This document shows positions 34,101-44,335 of a DNA stretch of 64,000 nt, in pieces. Below the pieces are notes generated by a model that saw only the letters and a program-made list of their open reading frames with translations, searched no databases and was not told the origin of the DNA. Position numbers and translations under genes: made by a program. The first letter of the stretch is position 1. Each line of letters begins with the position of its first letter. This stretch comes from Zymoseptoria tritici IPO323 (Eukaryota > Ascomycota > Dothideomycetes > Mycosphaerellales > Mycosphaerellaceae), in assembly GCF_000219625.1 (NCBI RefSeq), contig NC_018217.1, positions 2,728,001 to 2,792,000 of the forward strand, in the 5' to 3' direction.

Positions 34101-34991
34101 CGATTTGGTCGAGAAAAGTTGGCCGCGAAGGTTTGATATTCCGGAGGCGTCGTGGGTTCGCTCTGTGCGAACAACTGAGTGACAGACTGCTCGTGGCGTA
34201 TGTTTTCGTCGACTTCACGGCGTGTGTCGACATCGACCTTGTCAAGCTCTTCTTGAATCTTGCGTTGAGCCTCGAGAAGGTTTTCATAGTGGCGAGCAGC
34301 TCGTTCAGACTGTCACATGCTATTAGCTAGCCATTCACTCGATTCAGGTTGTTGCTCGCATGTGATCTTTGACCGGAATGGCTCTGATCTGGCCCTATAC
34401 GCTCCTTCACTTGTAGCGTCACGGTCAAGTCAAGTCGGAGCTTCCAATAAGGTCATATTCGTCGAAGGGCAAGATAGACTTACCGGCGCGATTCGACTGT
34501 GAGCACTTGGCTAACATATGAAAGTCAGCACACTGTCTGTCTCGGGCATTCACAAGATTCGCCAGAGCCATTTCGATGTGTCCATCATAGCAAAGCTGGC
34601 CGAACAGCAGAGTCTGCGCAGTTGCCAGAGCTCTGGGAAGGTGTCCTCGGTCGCCAAAGTATGTCCCAGCTTGCTCTTCACAAATAACCTTGGTGTAGCT
34701 GCCACATCGCAACACCTGCTTACTTGCTGCCCGCTGCCAGTCTACCAAAAGCGAATGTACCTGACTCACCATTTGCACATCTCCAGCAGCCTGTCTCCGT
34801 TGTTGTCCAATTGGCGACAGTGTTGGAACGGTATTCGTTGTAAATCTTCTCTGCAAAGCTCCTCTTACGTCGCTCATACCCGCCATGCTGGCACTCCATC
34901 GGTTCGGGTTTGCGTTTCTCTGCGGCGGGGAGAGTGGATTGGAGGAATATGGCTCCTCGCGAGGTGATTGAGGCCCACGGAAGAAGGACAT
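31158..34991 (-). CDS. Puf-family (Puf4/Mpt5-like) RNA-binding protein
   Basis: Pumilio-type proteins bind UGUA-containing 3' UTRs and control mRNA decay, translation and localisation in the cytoplasm. I assemble four exons: 34991-34770, 34510-34484 (27 nt), 34309-33870 and 33651-31158. All junctions are in frame, giving 1,060 residues. The N-terminus (FTTNTVPTLSPIGQQRRQAA, then SERAARHYENLLEAQRKIQ and SEPTTPPEY) matches the long tail of filamentous-fungal Puf proteins, which is why the separate upstream frames are joined. The C-terminal third has eight PUF repeats: KDQHGCRFLQRKLEE, DPFGNYLCQKLLE, NQHGTRALQKMIE, DLNGNHVIQKCLN, HRHGCCVLQRCID, DPFGNYVVQYILD, KFSSNVMEKCIR and DGFANYVVQTAMD. The end is Asn/Gly/Gln-rich. 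Repeat sequences are closest in style to yeast Puf4/Mpt5. The microexon is the least certain part. Confidence 0.9.
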
Positions 34992-36583
34992 CGTGTATCT
35001 ATGAGAGAACGGGTGTCAGCGCATGCATTCTGTGCATCTGGCGGCGCAGGACGAGACGGCAAGCGACAGCGTGAACCATATCCCACTGTGTGGTAGTCCT
35101 ACGTACCTGTTCCGGACAAGATGGTGGGGCGGACAGCGGCGTGCCTGCTAGCCAGGGCGAACAGGCGAGCGAATGCTCGTATGGGGTATGCAAGATATTC
35201 GTATGAGGCCAAAAATGACAGACTGACAATGTGCGAAGCGTGAAAGTAGAACAAGAGGAGAGAAACGGAGGAATGGTAATTAAGGTAGCATCGGACGGCA
35301 GAGAGAACGCCGGACGATTCACAGGTTGCAGTCGTGGAGTGGGGGGACGATCCCAGGCCCGATATGTTGAGGTGGAGGTCTTCTGGAGCCGCCAAACTGG
35401 GCGAAATTGCGAGCACACAGGAGGCACAGATGATACTATAAAGGCTCAGAAAACGAGTCAAGCGTTTTCCAACAATTGGCGATGCGGTGCTGGCTAACAA
35501 ATTAATCAATGCGCACAACAACACGGAAACCCTTCATTATTCATCACAGCTGCAGCCACAGCCCTGAGCGCAGGGAACACTACGTCGGACAGCACTGTGC
35601 GATATGAGCCACATCCGCCGCGATTGAGCTGTAATTGGTCGTGGCCATCCACATGCTGCGTGGGATAGACGCACTCGAAAGATCCTTGCAGCTGCGTCGG
35701 ACTGTTTCATCCATCTTCCGCGTCCTTTGAAGAACCGCTGTTGTTAGACGAACAAAGATGCTCAGAAAAGAGCTCAACAAGACTTGAAGGATAGTCACTA
35801 GAACTCAAGTCCCGAGGCAAACGCACACGCGCGAATTCAGCTCCGCGCTCAGTTGCTCGGTTTGATTCGGTAGGACAAAGTGGCAGTCGGCTCTGCAGCT
35901 CGTTAGTGGATGACGGCCCAAGGACAGGGTCACTTGTCGTCGGTCTTCGAGGCGGTCAAGGCTTCGGTTTCTGACTCAGTGTCGCCGGGAACCATGGTAA
36001 TGCGGCAATGCCATGTCTGTTCTTGCATCGTTCATCCTGATGAAAGCACACTGAGGTCCACAGTAAGTTCACATACCGTTGCCGCTGGTCTCGTGGCGCT
36101 GACACAGTTCAGCGTTCGTACGGTGACAACAGTCAAACCTCCCTTCGCGCAGCGGGTTCCTGAAACCAACCCTGCATTCGGGAACTAGCAATGCACAATA
36201 GCGAGCGGATAGAAGTCGTGGCTGGACGTTGATAGAAGGCCGAAGCCGCTTCACGGCAGGTCACCTATCCATGCATATGGCACAGCTCAGATTCGCGCCT
36301 TCCGTGTCGACGATAGCATGACCAGCGTGGCTGCGAGGTGATCGAGTGGTGGAGCGTCGTTGAAAGGGGTCCGCTGAGCGGAGATGGAGGTAGTTCTAGT
36401 CGAGTATTTGCGACTTATGCCGTGGCTAAAGTCGTGGTTTGAGCGCCGGAGCGGCTTATGTCAGCTCAGATCTTTTGGAGCAGAAAGCAAAAAGCTAGCA
36501 CATGAATGCGGTCGATGTAATGTCAACGATTGATGACCATCGCGCCCGAAGAATTCATCAGCACCTCATGAATTACGACGAAG
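34992..36583. promoter_or_regulatory. 1.6-kb divergent upstream region of Puf and RPC2 genes
   Basis: Both flanking genes read away from this interval. It is long for a fungal bidirectional promoter, and the Puf half probably contains a long 5' leader (pyrimidine-rich on the minus strand around 35100-35500). Frames such as 35910-36188 show no recognisable protein, and I do not call them. Confidence 0.4.
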
Positions 36584-39500
36584 ATGCCGCCGCGTGTGAA
36601 GAAGACCGACCCTGTTGAGGCCAGTGAAGGCGGCGGCACTGAAGAGGTATCCATATCATCCGTTCATTCACCACGAGTATGAGCAATTCTGATCGGCAAC
36701 TTGAAGGTGGCGGCGCCAAAACCTGCAGCACCACCAACGCCCAAGAAGCGCACAACGTCAACATCCAAGCCAAAGGACAAAGATGTCTCAAAAGCCTCGA
36801 AAACATCCAACGATTCAAAAGCGGCAGCGAAGAGGAAAATTGTCGCGGACGATATCGATGCACTTTTGAAGCCGTTCTACTACACCAAGAGCTTGACCGA
36901 CCCCATCAACACAGCGCAAGATAAATGGAACCTGCTTCCGGCCTTCTTACGCGTGAAAGGACTGATCAAGCAGCATACCGACTCCTACGATTACTTCATC
37001 GACGTCGAACTCAAGAAGATCGTCAAGGCGAACGATTTTATCCTCTCCGACACAGACAAGAAGAAATGGCTTCGCTTTACCGACATCAGAGTAGGGAAAC
37101 CATGCCGTGTCGAGGACACTCGCTCCGGATGGGTCGAGACTGCTGTGACCCCGAACGAATGCCGCCTCCGCGATATGACCTACGCTGCTCCGATCTATGT
37201 TGACTTCGTGTATCCGAGACAATCTGGAAACGTCAGAAAGACGGATGTCATGATCGGTCGCATGCCCATGATGCTTCGAAGCTCGAAGTGCGTACTAAAT
37301 GGAAGATCGGAATCGGAAATGGCGTGGTTGAACGAGTGCGCCGTTGATCCTGGTGGTTACTTCATCGTACGCGGTCAAGAAAAGGTCATTCTTGTTCAAG
37401 AACAACTCAGCAAAAATCGTATCATCGTCGAAACATTCAAGGGCGTCATACAGGCTTCTGTCACCAGTCACACAGCCAACGTCAAGACCAAGACCTACGT
37501 CCTGGTCAAAAAGGGTCACATTTACCTCAAGCACAACTCGCTCAATGAGGACATCCCTGTGGCAATCATGCTGCGCGCGATGGGTGTCCAATCCGACCAC
37601 GAAATTCTACTCCTCGCAGCTGGGAACGATGCGCAGTATCAGGACGAGTTTGCGCCAAATCTGGAGGTTGCTGCCATTGAAGGTGCTTTCACTCAGGAGC
37701 AAGCGCTCGAGTACATTGCAACTCGACTAAAGCCGGACAGATTTGGTGACAAGTGGAAACGGAATGAAAAGACGCCGAAGCAGACAGCGCTCGAGAAGCT
37801 TGCAGCGACCATCATTCCTCATGTCGAAGTCGAGGGCATGAACTTTCGGCCAAAGGCACTCTACATTGCATTCATGACAAGGAGAGTACTGATGGCGATG
37901 AATGACCCGAAGCTGGTTGACGATCGTGATTACGTTGGTAACAAGCGTCTCGAACTTGCCGGACAGATGCTTGCCCTGCTGTTTGAGGATCTGTTCAAGG
38001 ACTTTGTCAGAATGATCAAGGTCAACATGGACAAAACGTTGAAGAAGCCCAACCCGACACAAGAATTCGACCCAGTCAGGATCGTCGAGCAAGGTGAAGC
38101 GCGCATCACAAGTGGAATGGAACGGGCGATTTCCACTGGCAACTGGACGCTGAAGCGCTTTCGCATGGACAGAGCTGGTGTTACCCACGTTTTGAGTCGA
38201 CTCAGTTACATCAGCGCTCTTGGAATGATGACTCGGATCACCAGTCAGTTCGAAAAGACACGGAAAGTCTCTGGTCCTCGTGCGTTGCAGCCTTCTCAAT
38301 TCGGCATGCTCTGTACGTCTGATACGCCTGAGGGAGAAGCTTGCGGACTGGTGAAGAACTTGGCTCTGATGACCCACATCACGACCGCGGACGACGAAGC
38401 TCCGGTGAGGAAGATGATGTACGTCCTCGGAGCCGAGGATGTCACATCCGTATCTGGAACGGAGATCTACGGAAACGGCGCCTACATAATCTTCATCAAC
38501 GGAACCCCTGCCGCGCTCACGAGACAGCCCAAACAATTCCTCAACGGCTTCAGGAAATTCAGGCGGATGGGAAGGATATCCGAGTTTGTCAGTATTTATA
38601 TCAATCACCACCACAATGGAGTTCACATCGCCACCGATGAAGGTCGGGTATGCCGGCCACTGGTCGTCGTCGAGAAGGGCAAGTCGAAGGTCACAGTGCG
38701 CTTTCTGGAATCTCTGCGGAAGGGTACGATGGACTTCGACGACGCGCTCTCTCGCGGCATCGTGGAGTATCTGGATGTGAACGAAGAAAATGACTCCAAC
38801 ATCGCCGTTTACGAGAAGCAGATTGACGAGCACACGACACATCTTGAGATTGAACCTTTCACAATCTTAGGCGCTGTTGCTGGACTGATTCCTTATCCTC
38901 ATCACAACCAATCTCCGCGCAACACGTATCAGGCATGCCTCCCCCCCGTCCTCAAATGTGATTGTGTGCTAACAATGAATAGTGTGCCATGGGAAAGCAA
39001 GCCATCGGGGCCATCGCATACAATCAATTCACCCGGATCGACACTCTACTCTACCTCATGGTGTATCCGCAAAAGCCAATGGTGACGACACGGACGATCG
39101 AACTCGTCAAGTACGACAAATTGCCAGCCGGTCAGAATGCTGTTGTAGCCGTCATGTCCTACTCTGGGTATGATATCGAGGATGCTCTCGTCCTGAACAA
39201 GGCGTCTTGTGATCGCGGCTTTGGCCGTTGCCAGGTCTTCAAGAAGATCAGCATGCCACTCAAGTCGTACGGCAACGGGTATCAAGATCGATTGGGAGAC
39301 CGAGATGCTAAGAACACTCGACATCGCAAGATCGGCAAAGATGGTCTCGTCGAAGTCGGTTCCGAGATCGAGAGTTCAGACATGTACATGCTTAAAGAGC
39401 AGCCGATGAACCAGGCTTCGGCTATTCCACAAAAGGAGCAAAAATGGTCGCCGATGCACATGTCCTACAAGCTTCCAGACCCATGCTATGCGGACAAGGT

Positions 39501-40305
39501 GCAAATCACGACCAACGAGGCCAACAGCACCATCATCAAAATCCAAACCCGCCAAACTCGCCGTCCCGAGATCGGCGACAAATTCTCCTCCCGCCACGGT
39601 CAGAAGGGTGTGGTCGGCCTTCTCGCCGAGCAAGTCGACATGCCGTTCTCCGACTCAGGTGTCATTCCAGACATCATCATGAACCCTCACGGTTTCCCTT
39701 CTCGTATGACAGTCGGCAAAATGCTGGAATTGGTATCCGGTAAAGCTGGTGTCCTGGCCGGCAAGCAAGAATACGGCACGGCATTTGGCGGCAGTAAAGT
39801 GGAAGACATGGGCGCCACCCTTGTCAAGCACGGCTTCAGCTACTCCGGCAAAGACTGTCTCACCAGCGGCATCACCGGTGAGAGCTTGCCGATGTACGTC
39901 TTCTTTGGACCGATCTACTACCAGAAACTCAAGCACATGGTGCAAGACAAAATGCATTCCCGAGCTACGGGTCCGAGGGCTATACTCACCCGCCAGCCAA
40001 CGGAGGGTCGATCGAGGCAGGGAGGTCTGAGGTTGGGCGAGATGGAACGTGATTGTTTGATCGCCTATGGAGCCAGTCAGTTGCTGCTGGAGCGGTTGAT
40101 GATCAGTTCCGACGCGCACGAAGTCGATGTGTGTCAGAACTGCGGCATGATGGGGTACAACAATTGGTGTCAGAGCTGTTCGAGCAGTCGCAGCGTGGTC
40201 CGCATGACGATGCCATATGCAGCGAAGTTGCTCATTCAAGAGTTGATGAGCATGAACGTCAAGGCGAGCTTGCAGCTTGCGGACGAGTTTCCGAGGGAGC
40301 AATGA
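36584..40305 (+). CDS. rpc2: DNA-directed RNA polymerase III second-largest subunit (RPC2/Ret1)
   Basis: This protein is the beta-like catalytic subunit of Pol III, which transcribes tRNA and 5S genes in the nucleus. The exons are 36584-36646, 36707-38932 and 38983-40305 (introns 60 and 50 nt), giving 1,203 residues. The family is marked by [38 protein letters not shown], a lobe through [19 protein letters not shown], the hybrid-binding [32 protein letters not shown] and a C-terminal zinc ribbon ([16 protein letters not shown]). The N-terminus is a Lys/Pro-rich tail, and its first 21 residues are on exon 1. The second intron must start with GC (CAG|GCATGC) to recreate NTYQCAMGKQA. No GT donor keeps the frame. 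Pol III identity, rather than Pol II, follows from the overall length and N-terminal sequence. Confidence 0.94.
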
Positions 40306-40613
40306 GTACAGGCTTGCGGATTTTACCAAGGGACGAACAGCATCACGACAAACAGGAAGCATAGCGGGCGGAGTCTGGTTGCTTGAGCGTGTAGATACTG
40401 CATTGGATTGAATTGCTGTTCAATCTCGAGCCAAATTGACGCCTTCGAATACTGTTCATCACTAGTTCTACACCTACAGCCGCGATATATCAAAGGGCAT
40501 TGTGTATCAGAGAGGAGAGTTGTATGCGCTTTCCACATTCCCCAAACCCGAACTCCAACGCCACCAATCGTCCATCTTCTTGCCTGGGTATCATATATAT
40601 ACACGCCTCTTCT
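40306..40613. other. Short 3'-3' region between convergent genes
   Basis: RPC2 ends at 40305 and the mitochondrial-protein gene ends at 40614 on the opposite strand. The 308 bp contain an AT-rich CATATATATAC run near 40592 and no gene. Confidence 0.5.
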
Positions 40614-41594
40614 TTATTTTCGCCGATCCATCAGCGAAATCCTGCCCGCGCTCGGTCGCTCCTCGCACCAAGCAAGCGACATCTCCTCCTCCTTTCTTCT
40701 GCCATTGATCCGTCCGAGCAGCCAGTCCGTAACAGATACCACTCTCGTCATCTTGTCACAATCGCTGCCTTCTTCCGTGTGCTCAATCACATGCTTCACG
40801 ATTCTTCCCTTTTCGTCAAACTCAAACACGAAGATCCCGCAGAACTCCTCTGTGTCCCTGCCGCCAGTGTCTTTGCTCTTCGTGCCAGCGATGAAGTCCT
40901 TAATGCGATCCATTGGATCTTTCGCAGCGATGCCGATACCCCGATATACTCCTCCCGTCCCATCGCGATGTGTAGTCTTTCCGCACGTCTTCCACTTCAC
41001 GATGAGCTTCTCGTCGCGTCGATCCGCCGACACCGTGGTGCCTCCGTTGCGCACCATACGCTCAGATAAGATTGTCAAGTTCACATTCCCAACCAGCGGC
41101 ATACGTCCCCAGGCTACCGGTGCGGTCCATAGCGCCGCGATGTAGGCCAACCTGCCACTGACAGTGGGAAGGTGCGGATGGGTCGAGGGGAACAAGTGAA
41201 GTGATATCCGCGGCGAGAGGAGTTCCGAAGGAAGCGGCTCTTTCAACAGTGTTGGCAGCCGCTCATGGAGTAACCTGACCGTCTTACCCAGCTGCAACGT
41301 TCGCTCGTCCGGAGGTTTGTGGTCGCCGCCAGGTTCGCCGCCCTGCTGTAAAGAAAGACTTCGAGGAGCTGCGCTGCTAAACCAGATATTCCTGTTCAGT
41401 GGATCGAGACCTTGGACTTGCGCGTAGCAGCGGCAGTTGCGCAGGCAAGCTCGAGGATCGCTGCATGGTTGCGGAGACGAGCTGGATGCAGGCGATAGGA
41501 CGACGGCGGCGGAGGAGCGAGTTGCGGCGTTGGCTGTGGTCGCGGCGCGGAGGCGTGATGGTAAGAGCGTTCGCATCAGCCTGCTAGGCGTCAT
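40614..41594 (-). CDS. Conserved fungal protein with mitochondrial presequence (function unknown)
   Basis: This single-exon gene encodes 326 residues. The first ~30 residues (MTPSRLMRTLLPSRLRAATT and on) are Arg/Ser/Ala-rich without acids, as expected for a mitochondrial targeting sequence. The body has LGKTVRLLHERLPTLLKEPL, SPRISLHLFPSTHPHLP, YIAALWTAPVAWGRMP and LTILSERMVRNGG. It ends with a compact alpha+beta region (CGIFVFEFDEKGRIVKHVIE) reminiscent of NTF2-like folds. Similar proteins are widespread in filamentous ascomycetes and lack an experimental role. The NTF2-like suggestion is weak inference from the strand pattern. The start at 41594 is supported by the presequence. Confidence 0.8.
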   Translation of the reverse strand: MTPSRLMRTLLPSRLRAATTANAATRSSAAVVLSPASSSSPQPCSDPRACLRNCRCYAQVQGLDPLNRNIWFSSAAPRSLSLQQGGEPGGDHKPPDERTLQLGKTVRLLHERLPTLLKEPLPSELLSPRISLHLFPSTHPHLPTVSGRLAYIAALWTAPVAWGRMPLVGNVNLTILSERMVRNGGTTVSADRRDEKLIVKWKTCGKTTHRDGTGGVYRGIGIAAKDPMDRIKDFIAGTKSKDTGGRDTEEFCGIFVFEFDEKGRIVKHVIEHTEEGSDCDKMTRVVSVTDWLLGRINGRRKEEEMSLAWCEERPSAGRISLMDRRK

Positions 41595-41824
41595 CTGAAG
41601 TCTGGTGGCATTTGATGATGGAAACTGAGGGATGTCTGCGGTCGGAACGATGTCCGGTGGGGTTTCTTCTAGATTCCTTCTGGGGTCAATTCACTTCGGG
41701 TTTCACGAGGCTATGACGTGTGCAATTTTGCCTATAGAAGAAGGTCTAAAAGATTACCCGACAAGTACATATAAGAACCACGAAGCCCACTTTGACGATC
41801 GACACACGACATACAGGCGGAATC
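41595..41824. promoter_or_regulatory. Compact divergent promoter of the mitochondrial-protein and epimerase genes
   Basis: Only 230 bp separate the two start codons, so core promoters must be close or overlapping. A plus-strand TATA-like ATATAAG lies at 41769-41775, about 50 bp before the epimerase ATG. Confidence 0.5.
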
Positions 41825-42786
41825 ATGTCTTCAGGATCCAAGCGTATTGTGTTCACAGGAGGCAGCGGCAAGGCGGGTCGTCATGTCATCCCTGAGCTGC
41901 TCAAGAAAGGTCATCAGGTAAGAGATGATCTTACCACTCATTTTCTAGGCTAACGCTATCGTAGGTTCTCAATTTGGACCTCATTCCATTTCCTGATCCA
42001 AAAGCGGGTGTCTACACCTTGAAGACGGACCTGACCCAGAGCGGCCAAGTCTTCAATGCCTTGACGAGTCACTACGACATGGAAGGCTACGAGCTGGGAC
42101 GCCCGGAACCACCGCCAGACGTCGTCATTCATTTCGCAGCCTATGCCCGCAACATGCTCGTTCCAGACAACGAATGCTTCACTGCCAATGTCGCGTCAAC
42201 ATACAACGTCATCGAAGCCGCCTGCAAGCTCGGAGTCAAGAAGATCATCATCGCCAGCTCAGAGACAACCTACGGCGTGTGTTTTGCTGAAGGGGACTAC
42301 GATTATCATTCCTTTCCCTTAGAGGAAGATTATGACTGTGACCCAATGGACTCGTATGCATTGTCGAAACTCTGCGGAGAGCGAACAGCTCGCACGTTTG
42401 CTCGCCGCTATGGAGTCGATATCTATGCCCTCAGGATCGGAAACGTCATCGAGCCTCACGAGTATGCCACAGACTTCGAGGCGTACGTCAACAAGCCGAT
42501 GACTCGAAAGCGAAATGCCTGGTCATACATCGATGCACGAGACCTCGGTCAGATCTGCACGTTGAGCATTGAAAAGTCGGGATTGGGATTCCAGGTTTTC
42601 AACGCAACCAACGATACGATCACTACCAAGATTCCGACTGCACAATTCTTGAAGGAGAACTGCCCCAACGTCCCGGTCACGAGGGAGATGGGCGAATGGG
42701 AGGCGCCTTTGAGCAACCGCAAAATTCGGGAGGTGCTCGGGTTCAAGGACAACCATGACTGGCGGCAGTACTACAAGGCTCACTAG
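41825..42786 (+). CDS. NAD-dependent epimerase/dehydratase (extended SDR)
   Basis: The exons are 41825-41917 and 41965-42786 (47-nt intron with GCTAAC-like branch) and give 304 residues. The Rossmann nucleotide-binding motif is RIVFTGGSGKAGRHV, a TGGxGxxG variant. It is followed by VLNLDLIPFPDP, an acidic residue at the end of strand 2 that favours NAD over NADP. VIHFAAYARN is the NNAG-equivalent region. The catalytic tyrosine/lysine pair is in DSYALSKLCGE (YxxxK), preceded by IIIASSETTYG with the active-site Ser. The protein resembles UDP-sugar epimerase-like SDRs, but the substrate cannot be assigned. The intron is supported because it joins KKGHQ to VLNLDL at the expected point of the fold. 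Confidence 0.9.
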
Positions 42787-43082
42787 AGGACAAGATATCT
42801 TCAGAAGCTCGTCGCTTGATTGGGAAAGGGTTGTCTGCTTGTTGGTACATTCACCCCGAAACTCTAATGTGTCCACGGTACTCTCAGATATATGACTGAT
42901 AAGTGGCAACGAGGAGAGCAACGAACCATAGGTACACACATCGATGATGCTCAATGAAAGTATGCCAGATCGTCTCATAAAAAATTCTCGTTCTGGTTTT
43001 AGTCCTTCTTCCTTTCCTCCTCCTACCACGACCTCCTCAAACACACTTCCACACTTTCACATCTACCACAAACATCAAACCA

Positions 43083-43790
43083 AGCAGTCTCACGAAAGAT
43101 CACCAAGTTCAAGCATTCTTCATGAAAGCCAGACCAGGCAGAACAAGCAATCTCGCGAAAGCACCAAGTCAAGCAAACCAAGCAGTCCCAAGAAGGACGA
43201 CCAGAACCAAGCAGTCTCAAAGTAGACCAAGTCAAGCAAACCAAGCAGTCTCGAAGCAGACGACATCAAGCAGTCTCAAAGCAGACCACACCAAGCAAGC
43301 CAAGCAGTATTACCGCCCAAGGCTTTACGAGCAGTCTCACGAAAGACTACAGAGCTCAACAACACCGAGTTGCCTCCATACGCACAGTCTCTTGAAAGAC
43401 CTGCGGAGAGCACCAAGCAATTGTCTCATAGCAGACCACACCACTTCATCTCACAGAGTAGCCTCCCCCATCACAGTCTCCTGAGAGACTCCGGAGAGCA
43501 CCAAGACATCGTCTCACGAAAGACGGTACCGATCAAGACCACGGCAAAGCCTCTAAAAGCACAGTCGCACGAGTGACCAGCGGAGAGCACCAAGAAGTCC
43601 GTCTCAAGCAAGACCAAGCCGTCCATCACCACACCAAAGCCTCCATACGCACAGTCGCAAGAACGACCAGCAGAGAGCATCACAGAAACCGTCTCCCTCA
43701 CGAAGGACCGTTTCATCACCACATCAAGGCCTCCATACGCACAGTCCCACCAGAGACTCGCGGAGAGCACCACTCAAAATCAAGTGAAGC
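43083..43790. repeat. Minisatellite block: irregular AGCAGTCTC motifs then ~90-bp tandem repeats
   Basis: The left part (about 43083-43345) reiterates AGCAGTCTC/AAGCAGAC-type units at irregular spacing, for example at 43084, 43146, 43181, 43211, 43244, 43269 and 43331. The right part is a tandem array with a period close to 90 bp. The CGGAGAGCACCA-type anchor recurs at 43404, 43492, 43581, 43671 and 43761 (spacings 88, 89, 90, 90), and GCCTCCATACGCACAGTC recurs just upstream of most anchors. Purine-rich and Ser/Gln codon-rich frames run through it on both strands. It lies between the epimerase gene and a small Cys-rich ORF. Confidence 0.85.
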
Positions 43791-43812
43791 AACCTCACCT
43801 AGCGACGCACCA

Positions 43813-44241
43813 ATGTCTTCCAACTTCACTCCCCAAAAAGCCTGCTCCGACCGTCCCAACAGCAGCACTACCAGCAGCATGACTGCCGACACCAGAAGAG
43901 ACGCATATTTCGCCAATCTCTACGTGCTCCCAAGCAGCGACGGCACCAGCTATGCCAACGCCATCGCCACCAGCAGCACCACCTCCTCCACCAGCCAAGA
44001 GAGCTTAATGGTGAGATTGGCCTCGCCGGCCCTGTTGAATCACCAAGTGAGGCTATGCGACCTCGGATGTAAATTTTGCGCAGAGGATGAGAAGGAGAGG
44101 AGGAAAGCTCGAGGAGTGAGAGGGACGCTGAGGCGGTGGTGGGGAGGTTGGAAGGGTGAGAAGCCAGCATATTGCGGAAAGGAGATTTGGGAGAGGCACA
44201 CGAAGGAGCAGTGCCGGGTGTATTGTCGGGTGGAGGAGTGA
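43813..44241 (+). CDS. Small Cys-rich hypothetical protein next to the minisatellite
   Basis: The first ATG after the repeats (43813) opens 142 codons. The N-terminal half is Ser/Thr/Asn-rich and probably disordered. The C-terminal 60 residues carry a Cys pattern: LCDLGCKFCAED, then after a basic Trp-rich stretch (RGTLRRWWGGWKGEK), AYCGKEIW, HTKEQCRVYCRVEE. No signal peptide and no known family is recognised. The frame is open upstream through the repeats to 43573 but has no ATG there. The Cys/His arrangement could bind a metal. Codon use resembles neighbouring genes only in the second half, so I hold this as moderate. Confidence 0.5.
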   Translation: MSSNFTPQKACSDRPNSSTTSSMTADTRRDAYFANLYVLPSSDGTSYANAIATSSTTSSTSQESLMVRLASPALLNHQVRLCDLGCKFCAEDEKERRKARGVRGTLRRWWGGWKGEKPAYCGKEIWERHTKEQCRVYCRVEE

Positions 44242-44335
44242 GAGTGGGGAAATGCGATGAGGGGAGGAGATCACAGCAGTCATTACAGCATTGGAAATCG
44301 ATCATTGATTGTGTGTGATTCGTGCCTCTTCGTAC

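Noticed and set aside
37727..38842. 371-codon minus-strand frame within RPC2
   Set aside because: Shadow of the RPC2 exon; no family resemblance.
43471..43773. Minus-strand repeat protein with three 30-residue units
   Set aside because: It has no ATG start and an immediate upstream stop (TGA before GTG). The repeat openness is explained by the 90-bp period, so it is kept only as part of the minisatellite finding.
43083..43790. Possible CRISPR array
   Set aside because: Units are adjoining and degenerate with no unique spacers, and the genome is eukaryotic.
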